DNA of 64,000 bases from Progne subis subis (taxonomy: Eukaryota; Chordata; Aves; Passeriformes; Hirundinidae), in NCBI GenBank assembly GCA_022316685.1, contig JAKJHU010000014.1, positions 7,229,001 through 7,293,000 on the forward strand, read 5' to 3'. The notes under the pieces were generated by a model. It searched no databases. It saw only the letters and a list, made by a program, of their open reading frames with translations, and had not been told where the DNA came from. Of this stretch, positions 33,622 to 45,048 are shown piece after piece. The position numbers and the translations under genes are program-made. Within the stretch, counting starts at the first letter, position 1. The number at the start of each line of letters is the position of its first letter.

Positions 33622-33888
33622 GCAAGGGATGATGGAGCACCATGGCAAGGACATGCAGGGACAAGACAAAGGGGAATGGCTTCAGACTGGCAGGCTTGGA
33701 TGGGATACCAGGAATGAATTGTTTCCCTGGGAGGGTGGGGAAGCCCTGGAACAGAATTCCCAGAGAAGCTGTGGCTGCCCCTGGATCCTGGAAGTGTCCA
33801 AGGCCAGGAGCAGCCTGGGACAGTGGAAGGTGTCCCTGCCCAAGGAATGGGTGATTTTCAAGCTCTCTTCCCACCCAAACCCCTGTGG
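33622..33888 (+). mobile_element. CR1 LINE 3' region, one of the longest copies
   Basis: Starting with 'gggacaagacaaaggggaat' and 'ggcttcagactggcaggctt', it continues through 'tggatgggataccaggaatg', 'ccctggaacagaattcccag', 'agaagctgtggctgcccctg', 'ctggaagtgtccaaggccag' and 'gtggaaggtgtccctgccca' to the 'cttcccacccaaacc' end. About 265 bases are kept in order, with the terminal repeat lost. Confidence 0.95.
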
Positions 33889-35695
33889 GATCTTCTGATC
33901 CTGACTCAGAGGGCTCTGTCTCTCTCTGACCCACAGCAGGAACACCAGGATCCCTCGCAGTATTATTTCAATCAATGCTCCTTTTTCACCGACCTCTCCA
34001 GCAAAATTACAGCCTCAGCTCGTTCTTCCCGAGCTGACAACACTTGGAATGCTACAACTGGTGGCGGTTACATCCACACCCGTGCAAACACAAACACTCG
34101 GCTCATCAGCGCTCTTTGTTCCCAGTGACTCATCCCATTCATCCTTCCCATCTGCGGGAGGGTTTCTCCCAGGGGAGGAAGGAATCCATCCCCCTCCCTC
34201 AGCAGGCTGGGGACCAGCGCAAGGTGAGGTGACAGCTGGCAGTGCCACCGCTGGGCACGCCAGGCTGTGACAAACCCCAGGGAGCGTCAAAAGGCCTCAA
34301 CAGGCACGGCTTCAGCTCGTGAAACTCACTCATCTGTCGCCAGAGGACACGAAAAGAATGTGACTCACACAGTTAAGTCGTCAGGGTAAAAAGAAGGGAA
34401 GTTAATCACTCAACCTCGATTTATATAGATTCTGGACAATGACCAGGGATTGGAGAATGAGGTTGCCACCTCTCCGACCCACTGGTCAAACAAGAAGTCC
34501 ATCAGTTGTCCCTCCTCCAAGGAGGAATGTGAAAAACAATCACTTTGTTTATGTTACAATGCGTGAGAAACTCCACTACAAAAACGCAAACAATCAGAAG
34601 GCTAAAAACCACAGGGCAACACTTATCAAACAGGAACATCCTTCCAAAGGAGATCTGCAAGTTCCACCAGAAAGATAAGGGATATCCACGGGGAACAACT
34701 CCCTGCTCAAACTGATCACTCAGGCAAAAACCTTTCTAAAGACAGATCAATTTTCCATTTTAATCCCTCTCCATTGTCTCAAAACCCCCGGAACGGTGTC
34801 ATCCTGATTTTTGATTTTTCCTGCTTCTGAGGGAGATATTTCCTCAACACTTACCTGCTCCCACAGCCATAAACCCAAATATTCTCTGCATTTTTTGTGC
34901 ACATTTATGTCCTCAAACAGCCTCGCGATTACCTCATAAAGCACCACGAGCCTGCTTTATAACTCTTGCTGAAGTCAATGGCCACTCTTACACAAATGCT
35001 AATGGCTTGTTCCACGGGTATTTCCTTGTAATATCGCAGCAGCTGCATGGAATTAAAAATAAAAAAATAAAAATCGCTCCTATTGGGGCTGCTGGAACCA
35101 TTTAGATAAAGAGGGCAAAGTGCTGAGGTGGCTTTTTTGGGTTTGTTGCTAATGCTTTTTACGGGAAGGAAGAAGAGAAGGTTCCTTGAGGTCGCTGTGT
35201 TCCAGCTGCCATTTCCAATGGTTAAATACCTCCAACCCCTGGAGCTTGGCTGAAATCCTACCTGGGACAAGCAGTTTAAAAAAAAAAAAAAGAAAAATAA
35301 ATTAAAAAGTGAGGGTTTTTTCCCCCCTTTTTTTGATGAATTAAATGTATTTCTCTGTGTTAAAAATAGTTCATCTCCTCCAGCCCGAGCTGCTGGATGC
35401 TCACCCAGCTCGGAGCTGCTTCTGCTCTCTGCAGCACCCACACCCTCCTCCCCTGCTGCTCTCCCCAGCTGCTGCTCCAGCAGAAGGGAGGAAGAGGAGG
35501 AGTGGGGAGCAAAGGCCATGGCACAACTCCTCCCTCCCCCCTGGCTCCGCAGCTTTATTTTAGATTAAGGGGGGGAAAAAAGTGTCTAAAATACGGAATA
35601 ATATAATAAACAAGGGAGCACGCAAGTAAGGAATATCCGCATCCACAGTTTCTAATGGTGCCAAGTTTCTCTAACGGGGCATTAAAAAGGGTTAA
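33889..35695. other. Noncoding interval
   Basis: No mobile element is recognised. The 196-codon minus-strand frame at 34929-35519 contains a poly-Phe stretch that comes from an A run (35279-35291), so it is not believable as a gene. About 34920-35060 is AT-rich and could be a regulatory block. Confidence 0.45.
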
Positions 35696-35788
35696 AATGG
35701 CACTTGGGGACACAGATTAGTGCTGGACATGGTGGCTCTTGGACTCGATCTTAAAAGTCTTCTCCAACCCTGACAATTTATGATTACC
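35696..35788 (+). mobile_element. CR1 LINE 3' end
   Basis: 'tggcacttggggacacagat', 'tagtgctggacatggtggct', 'cttggactcgatcttaaaag' and 'tcttctccaaccctgacaat' follow the end of the CR1 subfamily that ends in ttggactcgatgatctt..gtcttttccaacc. Confidence 0.88.
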
Positions 35789-37847
35789 TGATCTCTATTT
35801 CCTCTCCCCCCCCCCATCGCTTCAGCAAATCAACAGAGTAAAGTGAGGGGTTTGTGACCAGGAACATTTTTTTCTGAGTTCTTCAGTTGCGCTTTTGGAG
35901 TTCTGGGTTTGGTTGGTTTTAATTTTTAGGCCTTTTTCCTGTAACTATAGGATTTGGTAAATCACAGTGGATTTACCAACTCAAACTGGACCAGTCCAGG
36001 GTTTTGGAGTCCCAAAATTTTCAGTGTTGACACACATTCCTTTCTCCACTCTGGAAATCTGCTCAAAAAGATACCAGCAAGACCTTCCACCATCTCTTCA
36101 ACTTTTTAATTGAGATCAAGCCACCAAAGACCTTTAAGGTGTTGGGTAAAAGTGGTTTCTTTCAACTTGATAATTCAATATGTTTTGCAAGTAATAACTA
36201 AGGAAGCTGGGAGTCAAAATCTGAGGAAAGGGGACTTGACTATTTGGCAGGAAAATATGCTTTTCCAGCTCAAAAAAATTGAATTTAACAAGAAAACTTG
36301 GATTCACTTGTCCAAAATGACTGGAATATTTCTTCAACCTGCTCAAAATTTACCACCTGTGGTTTTGTTTTTGATATAAAGCAAGAGTGTGGATTATAAT
36401 CCAAATTAAAAGATTTGATCTCATCTGCTTTGTCCCCTCTTCATAATCTGCACACCCAAACTGAAGGGCCAGCTGGTTTTTAAGCATAAATTTAACATGA
36501 AATCACTGTGTCAATCAGAATTCCCAGCTTTGCAGGATGCACAGATTGTGAGGCAAAGAGCGGCAGGGATACAGATGCTGATTCCCCCCAAATCTTTCAG
36601 GTGAAAAAAATTAATAAAAAAATTATTTTAGTACTTCCAGCAAAGGCCAACATTTGCATCTGAAACCAGTCCCATGGCATTTAGGTAAAAAAATGTGTTA
36701 AAATGAGGAAAAGCAAAAGTCCTGGTGGGTGTAACATTGATTTTCCTAAGGAATTAAATGTTATTCATGGGTAGAAGTGGCACAATTATAATGAAGGATC
36801 CTGAATAAACCACACATCTTTAAAGCCAAATATTTTAGCAATTACACCAAGGTTCTCTCCCCTGAGGAGAAGCGACAGCACACGGAAAATCAAGGAAAAT
36901 TCTGATCTGGTTTTGTTTCCTCCCTGCCAGAAGTGGAAGTCACCACCTAAAGACAAGTAAGAGCCAAAGGTGTCACCTGCCACGAGGCACAATTACAGCA
37001 ACAAAAGAATCAGGAGAAGCTTTCCTTGTTTTTGTCACCAGTGTGACACAGATGGAGACAGGAGGCGACACTCAGGGACAAATGATTTGCTTTGAACTTC
37101 CAAAATTCTCCCACTCCCTTCCTTGTAAATGAAGATTTTTCTACTGGCATTGTCACAACACCCTCAAGTCAAGTCTGTTAAGCTCCACCTGCACACAAAC
37201 ATGATGCTGTACTAAGTTTTTTGTCAACAAAAGCGAGTATTTCAAAAGCTCTGACTGATAACAACAACAATCATCCTCAGAGGATCAAGAGCAAGCCAAA
37301 GAATCAGAGCACGTAATTCCTACCACATACAAAGAATTAACTCCTGAGCCTGGAAAAGCCAGAATAAAAATAAAATTTAGAAACCACCACCATGCAGACA
37401 CTCAAAACATCTCAGGAAATCTAGAAATTAAACAGAGAGGTTTGGAATTCGTTCTCCATCACATCTCCCACACAGCCAATGGAAATTTTCCAGGGTTGAC
37501 CCAGCCAGTGCTGGACATGACAAGGAGTATAAAAATCCATCCTGGCAACTGTGCTTGTGTCTCACACGAAATATTCAGCTTCTCCTTGTTACTGCTGAAA
37601 CTTTCTCTGCTGCCTGCTCCGCGGACTTCAACAATGTGCATTTTAATAACTCATTAAAGCCAATATTGATAATGCATCGTAACATTAAAGTGAGGCCAAA
37701 AATCCATTCTAAAGGCTGATACCACCAAAAAGAACCCCACCAATCAACCAAACAAACCCAAGATGCTCCTAATCTGGTTAGAAAGGCAAAACTTTTGCAA
37801 CTCTTTATCAGAAGTTACGAGAGTATTTCATTATTAATGGCCTCACT
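35789..37847. other. Noncoding interval
   Basis: AT-rich DNA with a C10 run at 35806-35815. No gene or mobile element is recognised. Confidence 0.45.
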
Positions 37848-37962
37848 TAGATGTGGCACCGAGGGACGTGGTTTAGTGCTGGACTTGGCAAGGATAGGTT
37901 TTGCTTGGACTCGATCTTAAGGGTCTTTTCCAACCTAAATGATCCCCCGAATCTGTGATAAT
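37848..37962 (+). mobile_element. CR1 LINE 3' end
   Basis: 'agatgtggcaccgagggacg', 'tggtttagtgctggacttgg' and 'cttggactcgatcttaaggg' followed by tcttttccaacctaaatgatc place this in the same CR1 subfamily as 35696-35788 and 19550-19680. Confidence 0.92.
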
Positions 37963-39055
37963 TACATTAATGCATCTTGGCAGTCACCAGTGCAAAGAAC
38001 AGGCAGCAGAAGGACCTTAAACTGGGATAATTTGGAATAAAATACACCTCCTGCATTTCCCAAAGCATCGAACAGCCTCTTCACATCCCAAAGATTTGGT
38101 GTAAAAATGAAGATTCCCTTTCTTCCAGCTGGATACATCACGTTTCCACTCTCAGAGAATGAAAAGCAACACACCCACAGGATATTTCTCTCCTTGAACA
38201 CAATTAAATGTTCTGTTTGCATAGAAATATTTCTGCACCATTTTACAAACCAGGTGAAGTGAAAATATCAACACTCACTTGAAGGATTTTCCTTGGGCTT
38301 AAGAGCTCCCCTCAAAGTGTCATAATAACCCATTTATTAGGATTTCTTTAATTCACTGCTTCAGTAAATACCCTAAAATCTTAACTTTTTATTAATCATA
38401 GAAACCAGCCCAGTGCTGAGACATTTTGTTTTCTACATTTCAGCAGCTACAAAGTGTGAGAGAATCCAGTCAAATTCCTGCCTCCTCAAGAACAACATCC
38501 TAGGGGGGTCAGGGATGAAGCAAACCCCTCCTTCCCTACACAGCCTGAACAAGGAAAAAAATGCAAAATCCCACACGCGTGGTTCCACCCATGGCAGCAG
38601 AAAAGGAAATCTGGGTCAAGCAGAGCAGGTGTTGAAGAGAGGATTGCCTTTTCCATCCTTCCCAATTCCTTTCTTTCTTTCTCATGACAGAGGGAAATCT
38701 TCCCGACTTTCAGCAAGAGGGCATTTGGGAAAGTTTCACAAACTGCCAGTTGTCACCGTGACATTGACTTTCAAACCAATCCCTACACCCAATTAATTTG
38801 CTGCTTCAGATCTTGCCAATGAAACTTGAAAAAAAGAGCAACTGGAAGGCGAATGAGTCATGGTTTTGTTGTTATAAACATCCAAATAGTCAGAGATCCC
38901 AACAAAGTCAGGGAATTCCAGTGCAGGAACTTTAAGGGACAGTAAATCCCCATGCACAGAGATTACAACAGCTTTGATGTGCCTCAAATAATCTGTATTT
39001 TTCCTTGTAAGTTGAAAAGAATCTCCTTTAGAGAATAGGCATCCTTAGACAAACA
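37963..39055. other. Noncoding interval
   Basis: No gene or repeat is recognised. Open frames at 38413-38796 and the opposite strand overlap. Confidence 0.45.
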
Positions 39056-39330
39056 GCAATCTCCCCCAAATTCTGACTGTGTGTGTATCTGTAATGCAAA
39101 TTATGCTAATAACTTAATAGCTAAAACATTGCTATTCTTGCCAGTGCCAGATAAGCTAAAATAGTATTTATAATCGAAGCTCACACAGAGACAGAACTTA
39201 TAAATATTCCAGTTAATTGGTCCAAGTCATCTTTTGTGACCATTAACCTCTGATTTTCAAATTAGCTCCAGATGGGTTCGGCCTGACAATGATGTGAGGA
39301 AAATGCTAATGGAAATGTCCAAATGTAAAA
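39056..39330. other. AT-rich candidate conserved noncoding block
   Basis: It contains an octamer-like ATGCAAAT (39094-39101) next to TATGCTAATAAC, a TTAATTGG and 'gaccattaacctctgatttt', and has no repeats. By appearance it is one of the best conserved-element candidates here. Confirmation needs alignment. Confidence 0.33.
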
Positions 39331-39690
39331 CAGATTTACGAATCTCCTATGGCACAGCCTCGTGTGAGCCACCGAGATTTTCCACCCATCTGGCATTTGG
39401 GATGTTGGACTGGCAGTGAAGGAAAAACTTGTGGGAATAAAACATTCCCACCTGCCTGCTTTGATGTGTTCTTTTCATTTATCACGTCAGGAACTGCCAG
39501 GAGCTCCCAGAGCCACATTAAAGCTCACACGGTGTTCCCAGACACCACCTTTGTAACCACAGGGGAACGTGCATTAAAGCATCGCCTTTTCCCCTTTTTT
39601 CAGGTCCCAAAACAGGGCTGAATCCACCCCTTGGAGATCATCCTGAAAGGAAAATCAAATTTGCAGCCCCCTTCTCTCCTGGATGAAGCC

Positions 39691-40102
39691 TGCAATGGTT
39701 CATTGGGGGAATTCTGGGGCTGCCTAAAACCAGAGGCCAGACAGAGTTAAGGGAATAAAAAGCAGTTCTATTTATTGAAGGGCCTCCAGGTCCATTTGGG
39801 GCAGACAAAGCCCCCAGGGGCTGCACCCAAAATGGACCCCGGGTCACGGGTTTCACGCTTGGATCAGTTCGCTCCATTTGCACATTGGGGTTCATCTCCC
39901 AATTACAGCTCCAGCTGATGAAGTCATTCACCCCGAGTTTGCCCCCCCAGCTCACTTGTTTCCATCTCTGGGGCCTGAGGCAGTGAGGTGCCCTTGATCC
40001 CCAGCCTGCAGAGGAATTGTTGTGTCTGACCAAAATGGGGAAGCAGCAGCTGACGCCGTGTGTGGAGTTTGGAGTCACACACTAAAGAACTGCAGGGGTA
40101 CA
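39691..40102 (-). mobile_element. ERV LTR remnant, same family as 9955-10350
   Basis: Read on the minus strand it starts TGTACCCCTGCAG, includes 'ttttgggtgcagcccctggg' and an AATAAA (plus-strand tttatt at 39771-39776), then 'agaactgctttttattccct', a ctctgtctggcctctgg U5-like segment and an end at tgaaccattgca. The layout is the same as the LTR at 10 kb. No retroviral coding sequence adjoins it. Confidence 0.75.
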
Positions 40103-40259
40103 GATGCATGGAAAATAGAAAAGCTCAGATCCTTCGGCATCCATTAAAGCACATTTTTCCACGACAAAGTGACCTCCCCAGGAGTTCCAGCGAGCACAGT
40201 CATTTCCCAGTGACCATCAGATTTACCGGAGAGAGAGGAAAGCCACCGATGCACCTCGG

Positions 40260-40545
40260 AAATTAAAAGGAAGTTTGAAAGTACAGGAAGAGCAGCTGAC
40301 TGCTGCATCATATCAAATTATTTAAAATAAATAGAAGAAATTCACAGACACATTAAAGCATTATAATGAGAGGGGGAGGAGGAAGTGACAAGATTAATCC
40401 ATTTATTTCAAGCTGCTTTAAGGCAGAGCTAATAATCTATTTTTCATGACATGGAGTCAAACTTAATAACTGCATTATAAACAAATTAACTTCCTGTAAT
40501 GTGTCTATAATAAAGCATTAGGTTAACAAAACACGATCCAACTTG
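40260..40545. other. AT-rich candidate conserved noncoding block
   Basis: Complex AT-rich sequence with AAATTATTTAAAATAAAT, GCTAATAATC, CTGCATTATAAAC and ATAAAGCATTAGG words and no repeats. Composition only. Confidence 0.3.
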
Positions 40546-40670
40546 GGGATTATTTTTTTTTAAACACTTTTACTTTTTTCCTTCTGAATATATCACAAGT
40601 TTGAATAACTAATCCAGTAATTCCTAAATATCCAGTGCTAGCAGATGGAATTCCAAGAAATTTCTTTAAA

Positions 40671-40737
40671 AGGGTTTGGGGTTTTGTTTGGTTTTTGGGT
40701 TTTGGTTTTTTTGGGGTTTTTTTTGTTTTTTTTTTTC
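40671..40737. repeat. T/G-rich low-complexity tract
   Basis: T runs broken by groups of two to four G. A near relative occurs at 42703-42758 and another at 44301-44331. Confidence 0.93.
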
Positions 40738-41007
40738 CTGGGTTGAGCCTTGTTTGTGTATTTCTTTATTAATCTAAGAGCTGAAGGTCTCACCCTGGAA
40801 TACCTGGCGTCAAATCCTCACCTGGAAAATCTCATATATACATTTTTCTCATTGAGAGAAATTGCACTCACACACCTTCCCTTCAGCTTTGGGTGCATTG
40901 GACAGAGAGGAATTCAAAATGCAGCAAATTTCAAAAAAAGCAGTGTCAGAAGGACAAAAATCCACATACTTAAGGATCAGTTTTTAATTTCATTATTAAA
41001 ATTAATT

Positions 41008-41205
41008 CATAGAATCATGGAATGGCCTGGGGTGGAAGGATCTGAAAGACCATTTAATTTCATCCTCCCAGGGCTGCTCCAAGCCCTGTCCAACCTGGCC
41101 TTGGACACTCCCAGGGATCCAGGGGCAGCCACAGCTGCTCTGGGAATTCCATTCCACTTCCTCCTCATCCTAACAGGAAAGATTTTTTTCCCCCCCTAAT
41201 ATCCC
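41008..41205 (-). mobile_element. CR1 LINE 3' end
   Basis: The plus strand starts 'catagaatcatggaatggcc', keeping the terminal repeat of CR1. It continues with 'gggctgctccaagccctgtc', 'caacctggccttggacactc', 'ccagggatccaggggcagcc' and a degraded aggaaagattttttt. This is among the best-preserved termini here. Confidence 0.96.
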
Positions 41206-42702
41206 TAATCATATTCTCCATAAAACAGTTGTTCCTTATTAAGTTAAATCTTATTAGGACAAAGTTACTAAGAGAACCTAAACCTACCCCGTGATGTAAG
41301 ACCCAGTGGGGAATTTAAGGCAATGCAAATATTTGCACCCCTGCCTTTTATTCACGTTATTATGGAGTTAAATTTCTCCTGAAATTTTTCTAACCTAAAT
41401 TTCTCCTGATTTGCCTGGGAGCTGAACCAGGTGAACCGCCCAGCACTGCTGTGAGCACAGCAGGGACAAGGGGAAAAAAATCAAATTTTTTTGGCTTTTC
41501 AGAGCCCAAGCAGCTCTGATTTTTCTCCCACTATCAGAAGCCCAGGTCCTGAGTTCCCTGTTCCAAAGCAGCCCCACAGAAACACCGAGTCTCCTCGCAC
41601 GAGTTCGCGTTCCCTGAACGAAGTTGCAACATCAATTTTCCAATTTTACGGTCTGCTGCCTCCCAAAAATTATATTTTGTGGGACCTCAGCAAGCCAATG
41701 CACGTACACACACGACTTTCCTCATTCCAGTAGCACATTGATCCAAACCCCAAACTAAACACTCGGACAGTTTCGGCTGTTTGACTCCTCAGATCCCTTT
41801 TCACTTCCTAAAATCCATCAGGGTTTAACCCCCTGGCTTCTGATCCCTCCCCAGGAAGTTTCGTTTGCTGTTTCCACGTTATATGACCCTTCTATCATTT
41901 TTAAACCCCGCTTAGTATTTGAGTATTAGAGTCCTAAATGGCAAACAAAATATTCCCTCAAACAAAACCCTCTGTGCTGTGGGTTGGGGTTTCCTTTTCT
42001 TTGGTGGAATTTTGGTTTTAAGGTTTTTACGAGCTGCACTGTCTCATCCTTTAGCACCTTATAATTGAAATGAAGTGACCAATTCCAGAACTCTGTATCT
42101 GCCACCCAATATCCGACCCCAGCCTTCTGAAGGGTGGGCAGCAGCAAGCCTAGAAGAGAATTAATTCACTTTACTGAAGGGATTTGTCCTAAAAAAATAC
42201 CTCAGATGATACCGAAGAAGTTTCTGCTCTGTAATGCTGAGTCAGCCACCAACATATTTTAAATTTTTTGCCAATTTTAGGGGTTTTTTTTTAATAAAAA
42301 TTAAACAAGATGATGGGCTTGCCTCAGGCTAATTGAAGCTTTGTGGCTCAAACCCTAAAATGAAGTTTCTTGTTTATTTCAGCTTTTTGCTTTTCTTAAC
42401 ATCCATTTGCTAAACATGAGGATCACAATAACAGGGAATTATTAAAATATCCACAGCTCCTCGTAGAAACCCACGGCAAAACTCCTGTTCAAACAGCGTG
42501 GGAGGAGAGCTGCAATTCAGATCTGTATTCTTACACTACTTCTCTTTTTCAAGCAACAAAGTTCTCCTCCTCAGTCTGCTTTTTTATCTGCTCAAACAAG
42601 CAAACAACGGGGGAATGGAAAATAAAGCAGCCAGCTTGGAGCTCAGAAATAACACTGACCCATTTCAGCAGCTCTGCTATAATTTATTACTTTCTTTTCC
42701 CT
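41206..42702. other. Noncoding interval
   Basis: AT-rich single-copy DNA with T runs near 42283. I recognise nothing further. Confidence 0.45.
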
Positions 42703-42758
42703 GGTTTTGTGGGTTTTTTTGTTTGTTTTGGTGGTTTTGTTTGTTGTTGTTGTTTTGT
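42703..42758. repeat. T/G-rich low-complexity tract
   Basis: T runs with single or paired G, ending in TTG triplets. Confidence 0.92.
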
Positions 42759-43224
42759 CCCAAGGTCTCACGTCAAACATGGTGCTTTGCCTGAGGGTCA
42801 GCACCCCTCAGCTCAGAAAACCTGAAATTTTCAGCCTCCAGGGTTCCAACAGGAACAAGCCATTCAGAAGGCTATACAAAAATATACACAAAGGAAAACA
42901 CACCACCACAATTCCCAAGAAAACTTCAAGGCAAGAACTGAAGCACTGGCATTGCAAACAGGCAGCAATATTTTGGTATGCGGATTGCAGGAGCAGATTT
43001 TTCTCCAATGTGAACAATAAAGTTGTGGAACTTGCGCACATAAATCAGCAGGAGAGTGATGCTCGTTTGGAAGAGGCCTAGAACCTGCCTGAGTCACAGA
43101 GCCCTGAGATTCCCCAAACCTTGGACAGATGATCCCTTGCTTGCTCCAACAACTCAAAGCTTCCAGGGTGGGGTTTGACTGCTGCCAGCTCATTCCACAG
43201 GGGACAAGGCGTCCCACCCATCAG

Positions 43225-43375
43225 GCCATAGAGCAGGAACCACAGAACGGTGTGGGCTGGGAGGGATGTTAAATCTCACCTCATTCCACCCCCTTCCATG
43301 GGCAGGGACACCTTCCACTGTGCCAGGTGACTCCAAGCCCTGTCCTGGCCTTGGACGCTTCCAGGGATGAGAAGT
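43225..43375 (-). mobile_element. CR1 LINE 3' end
   Basis: Plus strand: 'accacagaacggtgtgggct', 'tccatgggcagggacacctt', 'ccactgtgccaggtgactcc' and 'ggccttggacgcttccaggg' atgagaagtcc. It is the reversed CR1 terminus. Confidence 0.93.
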
Positions 43376-43877
43376 CCATGCTCCTCTGCAGTGCAATGGA
43401 CTTCCAAAGGAGCACAGACCTCTTTCTTCTTTAAGCACCTTCATGATGGCAGTGGGGGAAAAAAAAAACCCTCTGTGGCGTGTACACTTTGTCTTCTAAA
43501 TCTGATACTTTTGAACTGGATATGAGAGACACAGTCCCAGCCACGATACACCTGCCTGTAAAGAACATTCTCACAAGACTTCTCTTCTGGAATGAGTTGT
43601 CAAACACTGCAGCTTCCACATCCCCACCCTCCTGCACGAGTCAGTGTCACTGCGGCTTTCAAAATCCTCTGCAAAGACCTGGATTTCTTCACTTGCTCCT
43701 TTTGCTGAGGAAGGGATTTACTCAGTAATAGAGGATAAGTGGTTCAGGATTCAGGAGGGCTAAGGACAGAGCTCTGTGGAGCAGCACAACCCCAGAAACA
43801 CCTCAGAGATATTTCTCAGGTCAGGATCCAGCCCTTGGCCTGGCTGGTGAGCAGGGTAACAGGGACGATGCCTCAAA

Positions 43878-44215
43878 GTGTCTCAGAGAATTAAAGCATG
43901 ATTTGGACTGAAGGGACTTTAAAAATCACCCAGTGCCATCCCTGCCATGGGCAAGGACACCTCTCACTGTCCCTGGCTGCTCCAAGCCCCATCCAGCCTG
44001 GCCTGGGACACTGCCAGGGATCCAGGGGCAACCACAGCTTCTCCGGGAACTCCATTCCAGCCCTTTCCCACCCTCACAGGGAGGAATCCCTTCCAAATAT
44101 CCCAACATCTAAATCTCCTCAGTGCCAGTTTGAAGCTATTCTCTGTGTCCTGTCTCTCCAAGCCTCATCCAAAGTCCCTCTCCAGCCCCTTCAGGCAACC
44201 AAAGCTGACAACTGA
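43878..44215 (-). mobile_element. CR1 LINE 3' region, long copy
   Basis: About 340 bases follow the reversed CR1 in order: 'gccatgggcaaggacacctc', 'gctccaagccccatccagcc', 'ctgccagggatccaggggca', 'aaccacagcttctccgggaa', 'ccaccctcacagggaggaat' and cccttccaaatatcccaacatctaa, to 'aaagtccctctccagcccct'. Together with 43225-43375 it makes a same-strand pair about 500 bases apart. Confidence 0.96.
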
Positions 44216-44300
44216 CCACCACACAATTTTCAAAAAAAAAAAAGGAAAAGCCTTTTCAAAATCCTTTCGCCATCACAAATTTCTGTCATTATAAAACAGA

Positions 44301-44331
44301 AGGGTTTTTTTGGTTTTTGGGGTTTTTTTTG
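44301..44331. repeat. T/G-rich low-complexity tract
   Basis: T7, GG, T5, GGGG, T8. It is the third such tract between 40.6 and 44.4 kb. Confidence 0.9.
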
Positions 44332-44399
44332 TGCTCGGTATTTTTCAATTTATATTCCACAAGGGCCACAAATAAGGGGAAAAAAACCCTCATTTTGAC

Positions 44400-44745
44400 A
44401 TCTACCACTCAAGTGTGAAAGTAACCTTTAGCTTTAATAGTTTATTCAGGGACTATCCCAACGTTTTTAATTAGCTAATGCCTCACTAAGATCTGTAGGC
44501 CCCAAAAGAACATAATAGTTCTTCCAGCCGGCTCTGGTTTAATTTCTCTGGTTTTAATGTAGCACACCATCTCCCAGCCCACATCCCAACTGTAATTAGC
44601 ACGGCTAATTACTGAAGCTGGATGAGGCATGGTTGCTGTTGCTATAATAAGTCTATTTACTGTATCTCAAAGTACATTACTGATATTACAGAATTTATGA
44701 TGAAGGCGCAGTAAGGAAAACGCCAATGCCATTGAATACACATGG
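44400..44745. other. AT-rich candidate conserved noncoding block
   Basis: The sequence contains TTTTTAATTAGCTAATGCC, CTGTAATTAGCACGGCTAATTACTGAAG and 'gctataataagtctatttac', that is, several clustered TAATTA cores. It lacks repeats and open frames. Of the compositional candidates in this window it has the densest homeodomain-like cores. Confidence 0.35.
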
Positions 44746-44756
44746 GACTGGCAGGG

Positions 44757-44915
44757 AGGGGGGAGGGAAAAAAAAAAAAGGGGTTTTTATGGAAATAGCA
44801 GAACTCTCCAATGAATTAGGTGATTTCCATGATCCCAAGTGCTTATGAAATTTTTGTTACATAAAAATCTGTTCACTGAGGGGGGGGAAAAAAAAGAGAG
44901 GGGAGAGAGATGGAG
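44757..44915. repeat. Two G-run plus A-run low-complexity tracts
   Basis: A G-rich then A-rich run at 44757-44780 and a second at 44879-44915 (seven G, eight A, then GAGAGG), separated by ordinary sequence. Confidence 0.85.
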
Positions 44916-45048
44916 AAACCAAAAAAACCTCCTGAAACAACTGGCAAATCACTACCTTAAAACAAGTGTTATAAAAGGGGAAGAACATGTACTTCACAAG
45001 CTTTAAACCACATCACAATATTATTTCCTTACAGAGAGCCTATAAAGT

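Noticed and set aside
33622..33898. Plus-strand frames of 70-92 codons
   Set aside because: They are fragments of a CR1 3' region, which at this position is untranslated.
34929..35519. 196-codon minus-strand frame
   Set aside because: It includes poly-Phe from an A run and low-complexity Ser/Leu and Glu/Gly parts. It has no recognised domain.
39638..40078. 146-codon minus-strand frame
   Set aside because: It lies inside the LTR remnant at 39691-40102.
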